Assembly (NCBI RefSeq): GCF_025152525.1
Contig: NZ_JALXXL010000008.1
Span: 62,001-126,000 of the forward strand
Direction: 5' to 3'
Length of the DNA stretch: 64,000 nucleotides
Source of the DNA: Corynebacterium sp. p3-SID1056
GTDB taxonomy: Bacteria > Actinomycetota > Actinomycetes > Mycobacteriales > Mycobacteriaceae
Each line of letters begins with the position of its first letter. Position 1 is the first letter of the stretch. The position numbers and the translations under genes were made by a program. A model generated the notes under the pieces. It was not told the origin of the DNA. It did no database searches and saw only the letters and a program-made list of their open reading frames with translations. Of the stretch, positions 9,130 through 17,775 are shown one piece after another.

Positions 9130-10542
9130 GTGAGTAAAGAACATTTTGACGTTGTTGTCCTCGGCGCGGGCCCCGGTGGCTACGTTGCCGCCATCCGTGC
9201 AGCGCAGCTGGGTAAAAAGGTTGCAGTTGTAGAGAAGCAGTACTGGGGAGGTGTCTGCCTCAATGTGGGGTGCATCCCCTCCAAGGCGTTGATTAAGAAC
9301 GCCGAGGTTGCTGAAATTTTCAACCACGATGCCAAGACCTTCGGCATCAAGGGTGACGTGGAGTTCGATTACACGGACGCCCACAAGCGCTCCCGCCAGG
9401 TTTCCAAGAAGATCGTCGGCGGCGTGCACTACTTGATGAAGAAGAACAAGATCACCGAGATCAACGGTCTTGGTTCTTTCACCGATGCGAACACGCTGGA
9501 GATCACCGACGGCGACGATAAGGGCAAGGTCGTGACCTTCGACGATTGTATTATCGCTACCGGCTCCGTCGTGCGCACCCTCCCGGGCATCGAGCTGTCC
9601 GAGAACGTGGTGTCCTACGAAGAGCAGATCCTCAACCCGGAAGCCCCGGAGAAGATGGTCATCGTCGGTGCCGGTGCCATCGGCATGGAGTTCGCCTACG
9701 TGCTGTCCAACTATGGCGTGGACGTCACGGTTGTGGAGTACATGGACCGCGTTCTGCCGAACGAGGATAAGGACGTGTCCAAGGAGATCGCCAAGAAGTA
9801 CAAGAAGCTGGGCGTGAAGCTGCTGACCGGCCACGCCACCACCGCGGTGCGTGACAACGGCGACTCCGTTGAGGTGGACATTAAGAAGAACGACACGGAT
9901 AAGACCGAGACGCTGACCGTGGATCGCGTGATGATCTCCGTCGGCTTCGCCCCGCGCACCGAGGGCTACGGCCTGGAGAACACGGGCGTCGAGCTCACCG
10001 AGCGCGGTGCCATCGCGATTGATGAGCGGATGCGCACCAACGTTGACCATATCTACGCAATCGGCGATGTCACCGCCAAGCTGCAGCTAGCGCACGTGGC
10101 CGAGGCGCAGGGCATCATCGCCGCGGAGGTCATTGCCGGGGCGGAGACCCTCGAGATCGAGGACTACATGATGACCCCGCGCGCAACCTTCTGTAACCCG
10201 CAGGTCGCCTCCATGGGCTACACCGAGGAGCAGGCGAAGGAGAAGTGGCCGGACCGCGATATTAAGGTCGCGACCTTCCCGTTCACCGCAAACGGCAAGG
10301 CAGTGGGCTTGGCTGAGACCGCTGGCTTTGGCAAGCTCGTCGCGGACGCCGAGTTCGGCGAGATCCTCGGTGCGCACCTCGTGGGCCCGCACGTCTCCGA
10401 GCTGCTGCCGGAGATCACCCTGGCGCAGCGTTTCGACCTCACCGCCGGTGAGATCGCGCGCAACATCCACATCCACCCGACCCTGTCTGAGGTGCTCAAG
10501 GAGATCGCGCACGGCATCGAAGGCCACATGATCAACCTGTAA
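9130..10542 (+). CDS. lpd: Dihydrolipoyl dehydrogenase (E3)
   Basis: FAD-dependent reoxidation of lipoamide for the pyruvate and 2-oxoglutarate dehydrogenase complexes. From the GTG at 9130 the protein has 470 residues, starting [17 protein letters not shown]. Visible are the FAD site GAGPGG, the redox disulfide C-x4-C in [13 protein letters not shown], the NAD site GAGAIGMEF, the second FAD motif YAIGD, and the His-Glu pair in HIHPTLSE. The ATG two codons earlier (9124) would overlap the -10-like element. The frame stays open far upstream, but that stretch is antisense to the mycoloyltransferase. Own terminator follows. Confidence 0.96.
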   Translation: MSKEHFDVVVLGAGPGGYVAAIRAAQLGKKVAVVEKQYWGGVCLNVGCIPSKALIKNAEVAEIFNHDAKTFGIKGDVEFDYTDAHKRSRQVSKKIVGGVHYLMKKNKITEINGLGSFTDANTLEITDGDDKGKVVTFDDCIIATGSVVRTLPGIELSENVVSYEEQILNPEAPEKMVIVGAGAIGMEFAYVLSNYGVDVTVVEYMDRVLPNEDKDVSKEIAKKYKKLGVKLLTGHATTAVRDNGDSVEVDIKKNDTDKTETLTVDRVMISVGFAPRTEGYGLENTGVELTERGAIAIDERMRTNVDHIYAIGDVTAKLQLAHVAEAQGIIAAEVIAGAETLEIEDYMMTPRATFCNPQVASMGYTEEQAKEKWPDRDIKVATFPFTANGKAVGLAETAGFGKLVADAEFGEILGAHLVGPHVSELLPEITLAQRFDLTAGEIARNIHIHPTLSEVLKEIAHGIEGHMINL

Positions 10543-10563
10543 GACAACGAACGTGTCTGCAAC

Positions 10564-10590
10564 CCGCCCCGGTTTTGCCGGGGCGGTTTT
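10564..10590 (+). terminator. Rho-independent terminator of lpd
   Basis: CCGCCCCGG-TTTTG-CCGGGGCGG, a perfect 9-bp GC stem, followed by TTTT. It begins 21 bp after the lpd stop. Confidence 0.93.
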
Positions 10591-10914
10591 CATGTCCCGG
10601 AAAAGGACACGTGGGCGTCGTTAAGCGATAGCTCAACCTCAGGTTGACTCTTAGGGTGAACTTACCAACCAAAGGTTGACACATTAAGGGGTGAAGTGAG
10701 GGGCGCTTTCAACATTGTCCGTGCAAGGTGTGCAATGTCACAAAGTGGCATGGGGGAACCTGGCAAGGTTGAAATCTGCTGGGAGTACGGAGCGATCCGC
10801 AAAAGATATGCCCATTGCGCGAGGTGGGAGGGGGTGGCTGAGGGGAAGAAGCGGGCAACAAAGTAGGTGACGAGGCCAAAGGTTGCCTACAGTAGTAGCG
10901 ACACTGGAGGTGCC
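10591..10914 (+). promoter_or_regulatory. Upstream regulatory region of the sdh operon
   Basis: Noncoding stretch between the lpd terminator and sdhC. It contains two dyads of the form CAACC-N3-GGTTG (10634-10646 and 10666-10678; centres 32 bp apart), a consensus -35-like TTGACA at 10676-10681 that overlaps the second dyad but has no good -10 at normal spacing, a further CCAAAGGTTG decamer near 10876-10885, and TACAGT at 10888-10893 close to the sdhC ribosome site. No open frame with coding character was seen. Confidence 0.6.
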
Positions 10915-11688
10915 ATGACTGTACAAAACGCAGACCGTGAAGCAATTCGTCACGGAAAAATCACTGAAAAGCCGCTGCGCGAGCGGCCGTCCTACCCAAC
11001 GTGGGCTTTGAAGCTGACCATGGCCATCACTGGCCTCATCTTTGGTCTTTTCGTGCTTGGCCACATGGTGGGCAACCTGAAGATCTTTATGCCGCTCGAT
11101 GCAAACGGGGAGGCGCCGATTGACGCGTACGGCCGCTTCCTGCGCGAGATCGGCGAACCGCTGTTCCCGCCGGAGGGCTTCCTCTGGATCGTCCGCATCG
11201 TGCTGCTTGCCTGCCTGGTGCTGCACGTCTGGGGCGCATTTGCGCTGAAGGCGCGCTCTGCGAAGTCCCGCGGCAAGTTCAAGCGCACGGGCCTGATGGG
11301 CGGCTGGCAGTCCACCGCCACCCGCTGGATGCTGATCACCGGCATCATCCTGCTGCTTTTCGTGGTGTTCCACCTGCTGGACCTCACCGTCGGCCAGGTC
11401 GTTGCCTCTGACCAGTTCATGGCCGGCGAGGTGCGCAACAACCTGCTCGCCACCTTCGCGCCTGAGCGCTGGTTCGTGACCCTGTTCTACGTAGTGGCCA
11501 ACCTGTGCCTGCTGCTGCACCTGACCCACGGCATCTACCTCGCTGTGTCCGACCTCGGTTGGCTGGGTGAGCGCGGTCGCGGCCTGATGGTGCTGCTGGC
11601 ATACGTCCTTCCGTTCATCGTGGTCATCGGCAACGTCGTGATGCCGATCGCCATCATGCTCGGCTGGGTCCCAGGCTTTTCCCGGTAA
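10915..11688 (+). CDS. sdhC: Succinate dehydrogenase (menaquinone) cytochrome b subunit
   Basis: Membrane anchor of respiratory complex II, 257 residues with five hydrophobic segments, the type that binds two b hemes and reduces menaquinone. Conserved His residues lie in the helices (LGHMVGN, VLHVWGAF, VFHLLDL, LLHLTHGIY). The start MTVQNADREAIRHGKI follows GGAGGTGCC. sdhA begins 25 bp after the stop. No separate sdhD exists, as expected for this type. Confidence 0.95.
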   Translation: MTVQNADREAIRHGKITEKPLRERPSYPTWALKLTMAITGLIFGLFVLGHMVGNLKIFMPLDANGEAPIDAYGRFLREIGEPLFPPEGFLWIVRIVLLACLVLHVWGAFALKARSAKSRGKFKRTGLMGGWQSTATRWMLITGIILLLFVVFHLLDLTVGQVVASDQFMAGEVRNNLLATFAPERWFVTLFYVVANLCLLLHLTHGIYLAVSDLGWLGERGRGLMVLLAYVLPFIVVIGNVVMPIAIMLGWVPGFSR

Positions 11689-11713
11689 CGGCTGATAGAG
11701 GAGAATTACAACT

Positions 11714-13789
11714 ATGACTACCGCATTTAACGCCAACCAGGGCGCACAGAGCGGCGAAGCCGACACCGCTGCCACCGCTACCGCTGGCCAGGGCACCGCG
11801 CAAGGCTTCCGCCAGCCGGAGTCCGTCGCACCCGGTGTGACCCCGGGGCACATCCTCGAGTCCAACGAGCCGAACCGCGACGAGGTTCGGATGAAGGACA
11901 TGTGGGCCTACCAGAAGGACCACATGAACCTGGTCTCCCCGCTGAACCGCCGCAAGTTCACCGTGCTTGTGGTGGGCACCGGCCTGTCCGGCGGCGCCGC
12001 CGCCGCAGCGCTCGGCGAGCTGGGCTACAACGTCAAGTCGTTTACGTACCACGACGCTCCGCGCCGCGCGCACTCCATCGCCGCACAGGGCGGCGTCAAC
12101 TCCGCCCGCGGTAAGAAGGTGGATAACGACGGTGCGTACCGTCACACCAAGGACACCGTGAAGGGCGGCGACTACCGTTGTCGCGAGTCCGACTGCTGGC
12201 GCCTGGCCATCGAGTCGGTCCGCGTGATCGACCACATGAACGCCATCGGCGCGCCGTTTGCCCGTGAGTACGGCGGCACCCTGGCCACCCGCTCCTTCGG
12301 CGGCGTGCAGGTGTCTCGTACCTACTACACCCGTGGCCAAACGGGCCAGCAGCTGCAGCTGTCCACCGCATCGGCGCTGCAGCGCCAGATCCACCTGGGC
12401 AACGTGGAGATCTTCACCCACAACGACCTGATGGACCTGGTCATCACGGAGGAAGACGGCAAGAAGCGCTGCCGCGGCATTGTCACCCGCAACCTGATCA
12501 CCGGTGAGATCGTGCCGTTTACCGGCCACGCTGTCATCCTGGCGACCGGCGGGTACGGCAACGTCTACCACAAGACCACCCTGGCGAAGAACTCCAACTC
12601 TTCCGCCATGATGCGCGCCTACGAGCGCGGTGCGTACCTCGCATCCCCGGCCTTCATCCAGTTCCACCCGACCGGTCTGCCGGTGAACGCGAAGTGGCAG
12701 GCGAAGACGACGCTGATGTCGGAGTCCCTGCGTAACGACGGTCGCATTTGGACCCCGAAGGAAAAGGGCGACGACCGTAACCCGAACGACATCCCGGAGG
12801 AGGAGCGCGACTACTTCCTCGAGCGCCGCTACCCGGCGTTCGGCAACCTGGTGCCGCGTGACGTGGCATCGCGCGCCATCTCCCAGCAGCTCAACGCCGG
12901 CTACGGCGTGGGCCCGCTGCACAACTCCGCGTACCTGGACTTCGCCGACGCGATCGAGCGCCTCGGCGAGGACACGATCCGCGAGCGTTACTCCAACCTG
13001 TTCGAGATGTACGAGGACTCCACCGGTGAGGACCCGTACAAGGCGCCGATGCGTATCGCCCCGACCGTCCACTTCACCATGGGCGGCCTGTGGACCGACT
13101 TTAACGAGATGACCTCCATCGACGGCCTCTTCGCCGCCGGTGAGTGCTCCTGGACGTACCACGGCGCAAACCGCCTGGGCGCGAACTCGCTGCTCTCGGC
13201 TTCCGTCGACGGCTGGTTCACCCTGCCGTTCACCGTGCCGAACTACCTGGCCAACCACCTCGGCGAGGAAGTGCTGGCAGAGGACGCGCCGGAGGTGACC
13301 GAGGCTGTCACCCGTGCCAAGGACACGATCGAGCAGATCATGAACGTCAAGGGCAACGACCCGCACGGCCCGGAGTACTTCCACACGCAGCTCGGCGAGA
13401 TTCTCTACGCACACTGCGGCGTGGCCCGCACCGTCGAAGGCCTGCAGGAAGGCATCGAGAAGATCCGCGCCCTGCGCGAGGACTTCCGCGCCAACATCTC
13501 GATCCCTGGCTCCGCAGACGAGATGAACCAGACCCTCGAGGCTGCGCTCCGCCTGGCTGACTACATCAACCTGGGCGAGCTCATGTGCATCGACGCGCTT
13601 GACCGCGACGAGTCCTGTGGTGCGCACTACCGCATGGACCACCTCTCCGAGGACGGCGAGGCTGAGCGTGACGACGAGAACTGGTGCTTCGTCTCCGCGT
13701 GGGAGCCGGCTGGCGAGGGCGAGTTCATCCGCCACGCAGAACCCCTGTACTTTGATTCGATCCCGCTGATGACAAGGAACTACAAGTAA
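11714..13789 (+). CDS. sdhA: Succinate dehydrogenase flavoprotein subunit
   Basis: Catalytic subunit oxidising succinate to fumarate, 691 residues. Residues 1 to about 55 are an Ala/Thr/Gln-rich extension of uncertain role. The FAD site is VVGTGLSGGAAAAAL near 88-102, the covalent-FAD region is AHSIAAQGGVN, and substrate and active-site residues lie in HPTGL, LVPRDVASRAI and YHGANRLGANSLL. An AGAGGAG site lies 9-10 nt upstream of the ATG. The stop overlaps the sdhB start (TAATG), so the two are translationally coupled. Confidence 0.96.
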   Translation: MTTAFNANQGAQSGEADTAATATAGQGTAQGFRQPESVAPGVTPGHILESNEPNRDEVRMKDMWAYQKDHMNLVSPLNRRKFTVLVVGTGLSGGAAAAALGELGYNVKSFTYHDAPRRAHSIAAQGGVNSARGKKVDNDGAYRHTKDTVKGGDYRCRESDCWRLAIESVRVIDHMNAIGAPFAREYGGTLATRSFGGVQVSRTYYTRGQTGQQLQLSTASALQRQIHLGNVEIFTHNDLMDLVITEEDGKKRCRGIVTRNLITGEIVPFTGHAVILATGGYGNVYHKTTLAKNSNSSAMMRAYERGAYLASPAFIQFHPTGLPVNAKWQAKTTLMSESLRNDGRIWTPKEKGDDRNPNDIPEEERDYFLERRYPAFGNLVPRDVASRAISQQLNAGYGVGPLHNSAYLDFADAIERLGEDTIRERYSNLFEMYEDSTGEDPYKAPMRIAPTVHFTMGGLWTDFNEMTSIDGLFAAGECSWTYHGANRLGANSLLSASVDGWFTLPFTVPNYLANHLGEEVLAEDAPEVTEAVTRAKDTIEQIMNVKGNDPHGPEYFHTQLGEILYAHCGVARTVEGLQEGIEKIRALREDFRANISIPGSADEMNQTLEAALRLADYINLGELMCIDALDRDESCGAHYRMDHLSEDGEAERDDENWCFVSAWEPAGEGEFIRHAEPLYFDSIPLMTRNYK

Positions 13790-14538
13790 TGAAACTGACA
13801 CTTGAGATCTGGCGTCAGGCCGGACCCGACACTGACGGGCACTTTGAGACGGTGCAGGTAGATGACGCCGTCGAGCAGATGTCCATCCTGGAGCTCCTCG
13901 ACCACGTGAACAACAACCTGGTCGAGGAAGGCAAGGAACCCTTCGTCTTCGCTTCTGACTGCCGCGAGGGCATCTGTGGCACCTGTGGCCTGAGCGTGAA
14001 CGGCCGCCCGCATGGCGCCGACACGAACATCACTGCCTGCCTGCAGCGCTTGTACAACTACAACGACGGCGACACGCTGAAGATCGAGCCCTTCCGCTCC
14101 GGCGCGTTCCCGGTGATCAAGGACCTCACCGTGGATCGCTCCGCGCTGGACCGCGTAATGCAGCAGGGCGGCTACGTCTCCATCAACGCTGGTACCGCTC
14201 CGGACGCGGATACGCTGGCTGTGAACCACCACGACTCGGAGACCGCGCTGGACTACGCTGCCTGCATCGGCTGCGGCGCCTGCGTGGCTGCCTGCCCGAA
14301 CGGTGCTGCGCACCTGTTCACCGGCGCGAAGCTTAAGCACCTCAAGCTGCTGCCGCTGGGCAAGCAGGAGCGCGGCCGTCGTGCGCGCAAGATGGTCGAC
14401 GAGCTGGAGACCAACTTTGGCCACTGCTCGCTCTACGGCGAGTGTGCAGACGTGTGCCCGGCGGGCATCCCGCTGGACGCGGTCGGCGCGATCAACGCCG
14501 AGCGCGCACGCGCGGCCTTCCGCGGTGGCGACGACTAG
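13789..14538 (+). CDS. sdhB: Succinate dehydrogenase iron-sulfur subunit
   Basis: Electron-transfer subunit, 249 residues. The N-terminal 2Fe-2S ferredoxin domain has CREGICGTCG with a further Cys in TACLQRL. The C-terminal domain has CIGCGACVAACP and, later, CSLYGECADVCPAGI for the 4Fe-4S and 3Fe-4S clusters. It carries electrons from FADH2 in SdhA to menaquinone at SdhC. It overlaps sdhA by 1 bp. Confidence 0.96.
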   Translation: MKLTLEIWRQAGPDTDGHFETVQVDDAVEQMSILELLDHVNNNLVEEGKEPFVFASDCREGICGTCGLSVNGRPHGADTNITACLQRLYNYNDGDTLKIEPFRSGAFPVIKDLTVDRSALDRVMQQGGYVSINAGTAPDADTLAVNHHDSETALDYAACIGCGACVAACPNGAAHLFTGAKLKHLKLLPLGKQERGRRARKMVDELETNFGHCSLYGECADVCPAGIPLDAVGAINAERARAAFRGGDD

Positions 14539-14557
14539 GCCGTCGTATAATAACGAC
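14531..14557 (+). promoter_or_regulatory. Overlapping alternative stems plus TATAAT between sdhB and the next gene
   Basis: ACGAC (14531-14535), GTCGT (14542-14546) and ACGAC (14553-14557) allow two mutually exclusive 5-bp stems. A perfect TATAAT sits at 14546-14551. It could be an internal promoter or a processing/attenuation site. No good -35. Confidence 0.35.
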
Positions 14558-14602
14558 AGTATTGATCCAGTATTTGACGCAGGACTAGAGAAAAGAGTCA
14601 TC

Positions 14603-14974
14603 ATGGCTTCCGAGCACGCTGTTGCAGACATCAGGAGCGAATCCTTCCCGGACTATGCACCGGCAATTCAGGACACGTACATCGAGGGCTACGACCCGGT
14701 TTCCCTCTCCGCGCCGCATTCTTCGCTGAACAAGTACTTCACGTGGATCGCGATGGCGCTCATCCTGGGTTCCCTGTACGGTTTCGGCATCGCCGTGTGG
14801 GGCGGCGCCGCAATGTTGTACGGCCTCGGTGCCCAGGAAGGTGACTACGGTCAGCTCCTGCTGATCCTCGGCCTGGTCGAGATGGCCGTCACGCTGGGCG
14901 GTGCCGCGTTGCTGCTGGGCCTAGGCCGGAAGGACTACAAGTCCTACCGCAAGGCAACCGGCCGCGTGAACTAG
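14603..14974 (+). CDS. Small membrane protein of the sdh locus
   Basis: Protein of 123 residues starting MASEHAVADIRSESFPDYAP. An N-terminal soluble stretch of about 45 residues is followed by two hydrophobic segments (about 48-73 and 83-107) and a basic tail. A membrane protein at this place after sdhB also occurs in C. glutamicum. Function is unknown; an accessory role with complex II is suggested only by position. It starts 64 bp after sdhB and is followed by a strong terminator. Confidence 0.75.
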   Translation: MASEHAVADIRSESFPDYAPAIQDTYIEGYDPVSLSAPHSSLNKYFTWIAMALILGSLYGFGIAVWGGAAMLYGLGAQEGDYGQLLLILGLVEMAVTLGGAALLLGLGRKDYKSYRKATGRVN

Positions 14975-14993
14975 CCACTGCGCCGTATACGCA

Positions 14994-15035
14994 CTCCCCG
15001 CCAGAGAACGTGGAAGTTTTCCGGCGGGGAGTTTT
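14994..15035 (+). terminator. Rho-independent terminator of the sdh operon
   Basis: CTCCCCGCC pairs with GGCGGGGAG around a 20-nt loop, followed by TTTT. Confidence 0.9.
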
Positions 15036-15075
15036 GCGTGTGCAGCCCGCCCTTCTAGCCCGGCAACCGCCCTGC

Positions 15076-15081
15076 CATAAT
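15076..15081 (+). promoter_or_regulatory. -10-like element 6 nt before the DUF445 gene
   Basis: CATAAT ends 6 nt before the ATG at 15088, with no ribosome site between, which suggests a leaderless transcript. Confidence 0.45.
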
Positions 15082-15087
15082 CGGGGT

Positions 15088-16368
15088 ATGGCTCAGCACG
15101 CGCTCATGCCCGCGCCCGCGAACGAGGCGGCGCGGCGGCGGACTCTAAGAAACCACAAGATTTTTGTCACCAGCCTGCTCGGGCTGATGGCCGTGATTTT
15201 CCTGTCGTGCTCGTGGTGGCAGTCCACCGGCACAGCCCCCGGCTGGGTCGGCTACGTGCGCGCCGCCGCCGAAGCCGGCATGGTCGGCGGCCTCGCCGAC
15301 TGGTTTGCCGTGACGGCGCTGTTTCGCTTCCCCATGGGGATTCCGATTCCGCACACGGCCATCATCCCCAATAAGAAAGACCAAGTTGCCGACGCGCTCA
15401 GCGAGTTCGTCAGCGAAAACTTCCTCAACGCCCGGACCATTACGCAAAAAGTGATGGAGGCTAAGCTCCCAGAGCGCGTCGGCGTGTGGCTCTCGGAGCC
15501 AGCGAACGCGCAGCGCGTGAGCGAAGAGGCAGGTGTTTTCGCCGTGCGCCTGGTCCGCGGCATCGACCCCGCAGATGCGGAGGCACTGATCAACGCACAG
15601 CTGATCGACCGCCTCGCCGAGCCGACGTGGGGCCCGCCGCTCGGCCGCGCGCTCGACGGCTTCATCGCGGACGGCAAGGCCGAGCCCATCGTCGACGACA
15701 TCATCGCCTGGTCTCGCACCAAACTGGGCGGGATGGAGCAGAGCATCATCACGCTTATCGACGAGCGCATGCCCCGCTGGGCGCCCAAGTTTGCCAAAGA
15801 CTTAGTCGGGGAGAAGGTCTACACCGAGCTGGTGAAGTTCATGGCAGAAGTGGACCATGACCCGAACCACGAGGCGCGCCGCGCGATCCGCCGCCAGCTC
15901 ACTCAGTTCGCCCAAGACCTCCAGTTCGACGGCGAGATGATCGCCCGCGTCGAGGCGCTAAAAACCGATGTGATGGGCTCGCATGCGGTGACGTCCGCCG
16001 TCGGCAACATCTGGGCACAGCTCTCGGAAGCGCTCATTGCCAACGCCGAGGACGAAGACAGCCTGCTGCGCCGCAAGGTCGCGAGTACGGCGCAGGAGTG
16101 GGGCGAGAAGCTGGCGCACGACGAGCAGGTGCGCACGGCGGCCGAAGCGAAGCTGGAGAAGGCGGTGCACTACGCCGCGGACAACGGCGCCGATCAGATC
16201 GTGGGCATCATCGCGGAGACGATCCAGCGCTGGGATGGGCGCGAGGCCTCCGACAAGATTGAGCTGATGGTGGGCAAGGATCTGCAGTTTATCCGTCTTA
16301 ACGGCACGATCGTGGGTGCGCTCGCCGGTCTGGTTATTTACACTGTGTCTCAACTGCTCTTTTTCTGA
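15088..16368 (+). CDS. DUF445 family membrane protein
   Basis: Protein of 426 residues. A membrane segment at about 30-48 is followed by the DUF445 signature region (GGLADWFAVTALFRFPMGIPIPHTAIIPNKK, given here only by its key words GLADWFAVTALF and IPHTAIIP), then a long helical body and a C-terminal hydrophobic segment (GTIVGALAGLVIYTVSQLL). The family is widespread and its role unknown. The start was chosen at MAQHALM because a -10-like hexamer sits just upstream. The following gene starts 13 bp downstream. Confidence 0.88.
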   Translation: MAQHALMPAPANEAARRRTLRNHKIFVTSLLGLMAVIFLSCSWWQSTGTAPGWVGYVRAAAEAGMVGGLADWFAVTALFRFPMGIPIPHTAIIPNKKDQVADALSEFVSENFLNARTITQKVMEAKLPERVGVWLSEPANAQRVSEEAGVFAVRLVRGIDPADAEALINAQLIDRLAEPTWGPPLGRALDGFIADGKAEPIVDDIIAWSRTKLGGMEQSIITLIDERMPRWAPKFAKDLVGEKVYTELVKFMAEVDHDPNHEARRAIRRQLTQFAQDLQFDGEMIARVEALKTDVMGSHAVTSAVGNIWAQLSEALIANAEDEDSLLRRKVASTAQEWGEKLAHDEQVRTAAEAKLEKAVHYAADNGADQIVGIIAETIQRWDGREASDKIELMVGKDLQFIRLNGTIVGALAGLVIYTVSQLLFF

Positions 16369-16381
16369 CAAAGGATGGACC

Positions 16382-16915
16382 ATGACTGATCACACCCCGC
16401 AGGGTAAGCACGCCGCACACGAAGAGAACACCGCCGCCGATGGGCTGCGCGCAAATCTGCGCGACGCCGGACAGGCCCTGCTTGCCGCAGGCTCCTCGCT
16501 CGGCTCGCTGCTGAGCAAGCAGGCGGACAAGTACGCCGGGGATCTGCCGGGCAAGCTGAAGGCGGCCACCGCGAGTGCGCGCGAGCGCCTCGATCACGCC
16601 TCCAATGAGGGCGAGGTGCGCGCCGCAGCCTCCAGCTTTGTCGCCGAGGCCGAGAAGCAGTTCCAGGCGTTCCAGCAGCGCGACCTGGAGTTCTCCGATG
16701 AGCTCAAGCGCACCCTTCGCAGCACGCTGGACGAGGCGCGCGGGACCTTTAACACCAAGATCGAGGAGCTGCGCGCGAAGGACACCGACGGCGTGCTCGA
16801 GGACGTCCGCCAGCGCCTGGAGGAGCTGTTCGGGCGCGTGCAGGAACAGTTTGGTGGCAAGGAAGAGACGCCGGATATTATCGAAGGCGAAATCGTTGCC
16901 GAGGACGGAAAGTAA
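16382..16915 (+). CDS. Helical hypothetical protein, corynebacterial type
   Basis: Protein of 177 residues with AAAGGA upstream of the ATG. It is almost entirely charged amphipathic helix (Ala, Glu, Lys, Arg heptads from about residue 25 to 160), with no signal peptide or membrane segment, ending in an acidic tail (IIEGEIVAEDGK). A coiled-coil or structural role is plausible. The family is not recognised beyond resemblance to conserved corynebacterial hypotheticals. It is spaced 13 bp after the DUF445 gene and 3 bp before the DUF2516 gene, so probably one operon. Confidence 0.75.
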   Translation: MTDHTPQGKHAAHEENTAADGLRANLRDAGQALLAAGSSLGSLLSKQADKYAGDLPGKLKAATASARERLDHASNEGEVRAAASSFVAEAEKQFQAFQQRDLEFSDELKRTLRSTLDEARGTFNTKIEELRAKDTDGVLEDVRQRLEELFGRVQEQFGGKEETPDIIEGEIVAEDGK

Positions 16916-16918
16916 TCC

Positions 16919-17236
16919 ATGCCCATTCCCTTTGACATGAGCACGGTCGGGTTGATCGCGTCGATTCCGAATTTGTGTAGCGCCGCGCTTTTCCTCCTGG
17001 TGGGAATCGCCGGTTTCGTCGGCCTCTATTTTGCCGCCACAACCCGCCCCGATGCATTCGAGGCCGCAGACCGGCAGTCGAAGGGCGCATGGTGCGCGAT
17101 CCTGGGCCTGTCTGGCCTGGTTTGCCTGCTGAGCTTCCCCTTTGTGATGTGGTTTGGTGCCGTGGCGATCGGCATCTACTGGTTTGACGTCAAGCCGCAG
17201 ATCGACGGCATCCTCAACGGCAACTACGGCTACTAG
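16919..17236 (+). CDS. DUF2516 family membrane protein
   Basis: Protein of 105 residues with three hydrophobic segments (about 8-40, 58-78 and 80-92) and an ATTRPDAF loop followed by KGAWCAILGLSG, typical of the actinobacterial DUF2516 family. Function unknown. It begins 3 bp after the preceding stop and ends 14 bp before the next start, inside a compact rightward operon. Confidence 0.82.
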   Translation: MPIPFDMSTVGLIASIPNLCSAALFLLVGIAGFVGLYFAATTRPDAFEAADRQSKGAWCAILGLSGLVCLLSFPFVMWFGAVAIGIYWFDVKPQIDGILNGNYGY

Positions 17237-17250
17237 GGTTTGACCCGCGC

Positions 17251-17775
17251 ATGGATGACTTGGAGTGGCTGGCTACCCGCCGCGGCACCTGTGTCGCCGG
17301 CGGGCCTTTCCATGTACCGGATGATCCGGGCGCGGCCGGGGTGGTCGTCGAGCCGACCCAAATCCCTCAGGCGGTACGCGCCGGGCTACCTGTGATCGCG
17401 GTGGTTGGCTGGCCCACGGGACGGCACCACAGTGTGATTAAGGCGGCGGAGGCGCGCCTTGCCGCAGAGTCGGGCGCGGATGCGCTGTGGCTGGCTTTGG
17501 ACCCCGACGCGACGGAAGAGGCGATGCTCGCAGACGCCATCGCGGTGCACCAGTCACTCGAGGTAGAGGTGGGGATCGTTTGCCCCGCGGCGCCGGAGCC
17601 GGCTGTGGTTCGGGTGGCGGAAACACTTGGCGCGTCGTGTCTCGCGCTGCCCGCGACAGCGCCGCTGCCGGAGACCTCCTTGGACATCTGCGTCTTCGGT
17701 GCCGAGCCGGGCGATCAGGCCGCGATCGCGTGGCTGGAGGCGGGGGCGGCCTACGTGTTTGCCGCTTGCGCCTAG
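17251..17775 (+). CDS. Divergent DeoC-like (deoxyribose-phosphate aldolase fold) protein, probably non-catalytic
   Basis: Protein of 174 residues, shorter than the roughly 220 of DeoC. AVVGWPTGRHHSVIKAAEA corresponds to the DeoC segment normally VGFPxGxxxxxxKxxEA, and a C-terminal WLEAGAAYVFA resembles the family's end. The Schiff-base lysine motif (KTSTG) and the second conserved lysine are absent: the only Lys is in VIKAAE. In C. glutamicum deoC is at this position. I infer a decayed or repurposed aldolase fold. Its last 4 bp overlap the convergent LmeA-like gene. Confidence 0.65.
   Translation: MDDLEWLATRRGTCVAGGPFHVPDDPGAAGVVVEPTQIPQAVRAGLPVIAVVGWPTGRHHSVIKAAEARLAAESGADALWLALDPDATEEAMLADAIAVHQSLEVEVGIVCPAAPEPAVVRVAETLGASCLALPATAPLPETSLDICVFGAEPGDQAAIAWLEAGAAYVFAACA

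Noticed and set aside
10729..10742. TGTG...TCACA resembling a GlxR (CRP-type) site upstream of sdhC
   Set aside because: The half-sites are one base short on the left and the spacing is 5 rather than 6-7, so it does not fit the TGTGA-N6-TCACA consensus.
11654..13801. Very long open frame (about 715 codons) antisense to sdhA
   Set aside because: It mirrors the sdhA codon pattern in GC-rich DNA, has low-complexity Val/Arg/His-rich translation and no ribosome site; sdhA itself is certain.
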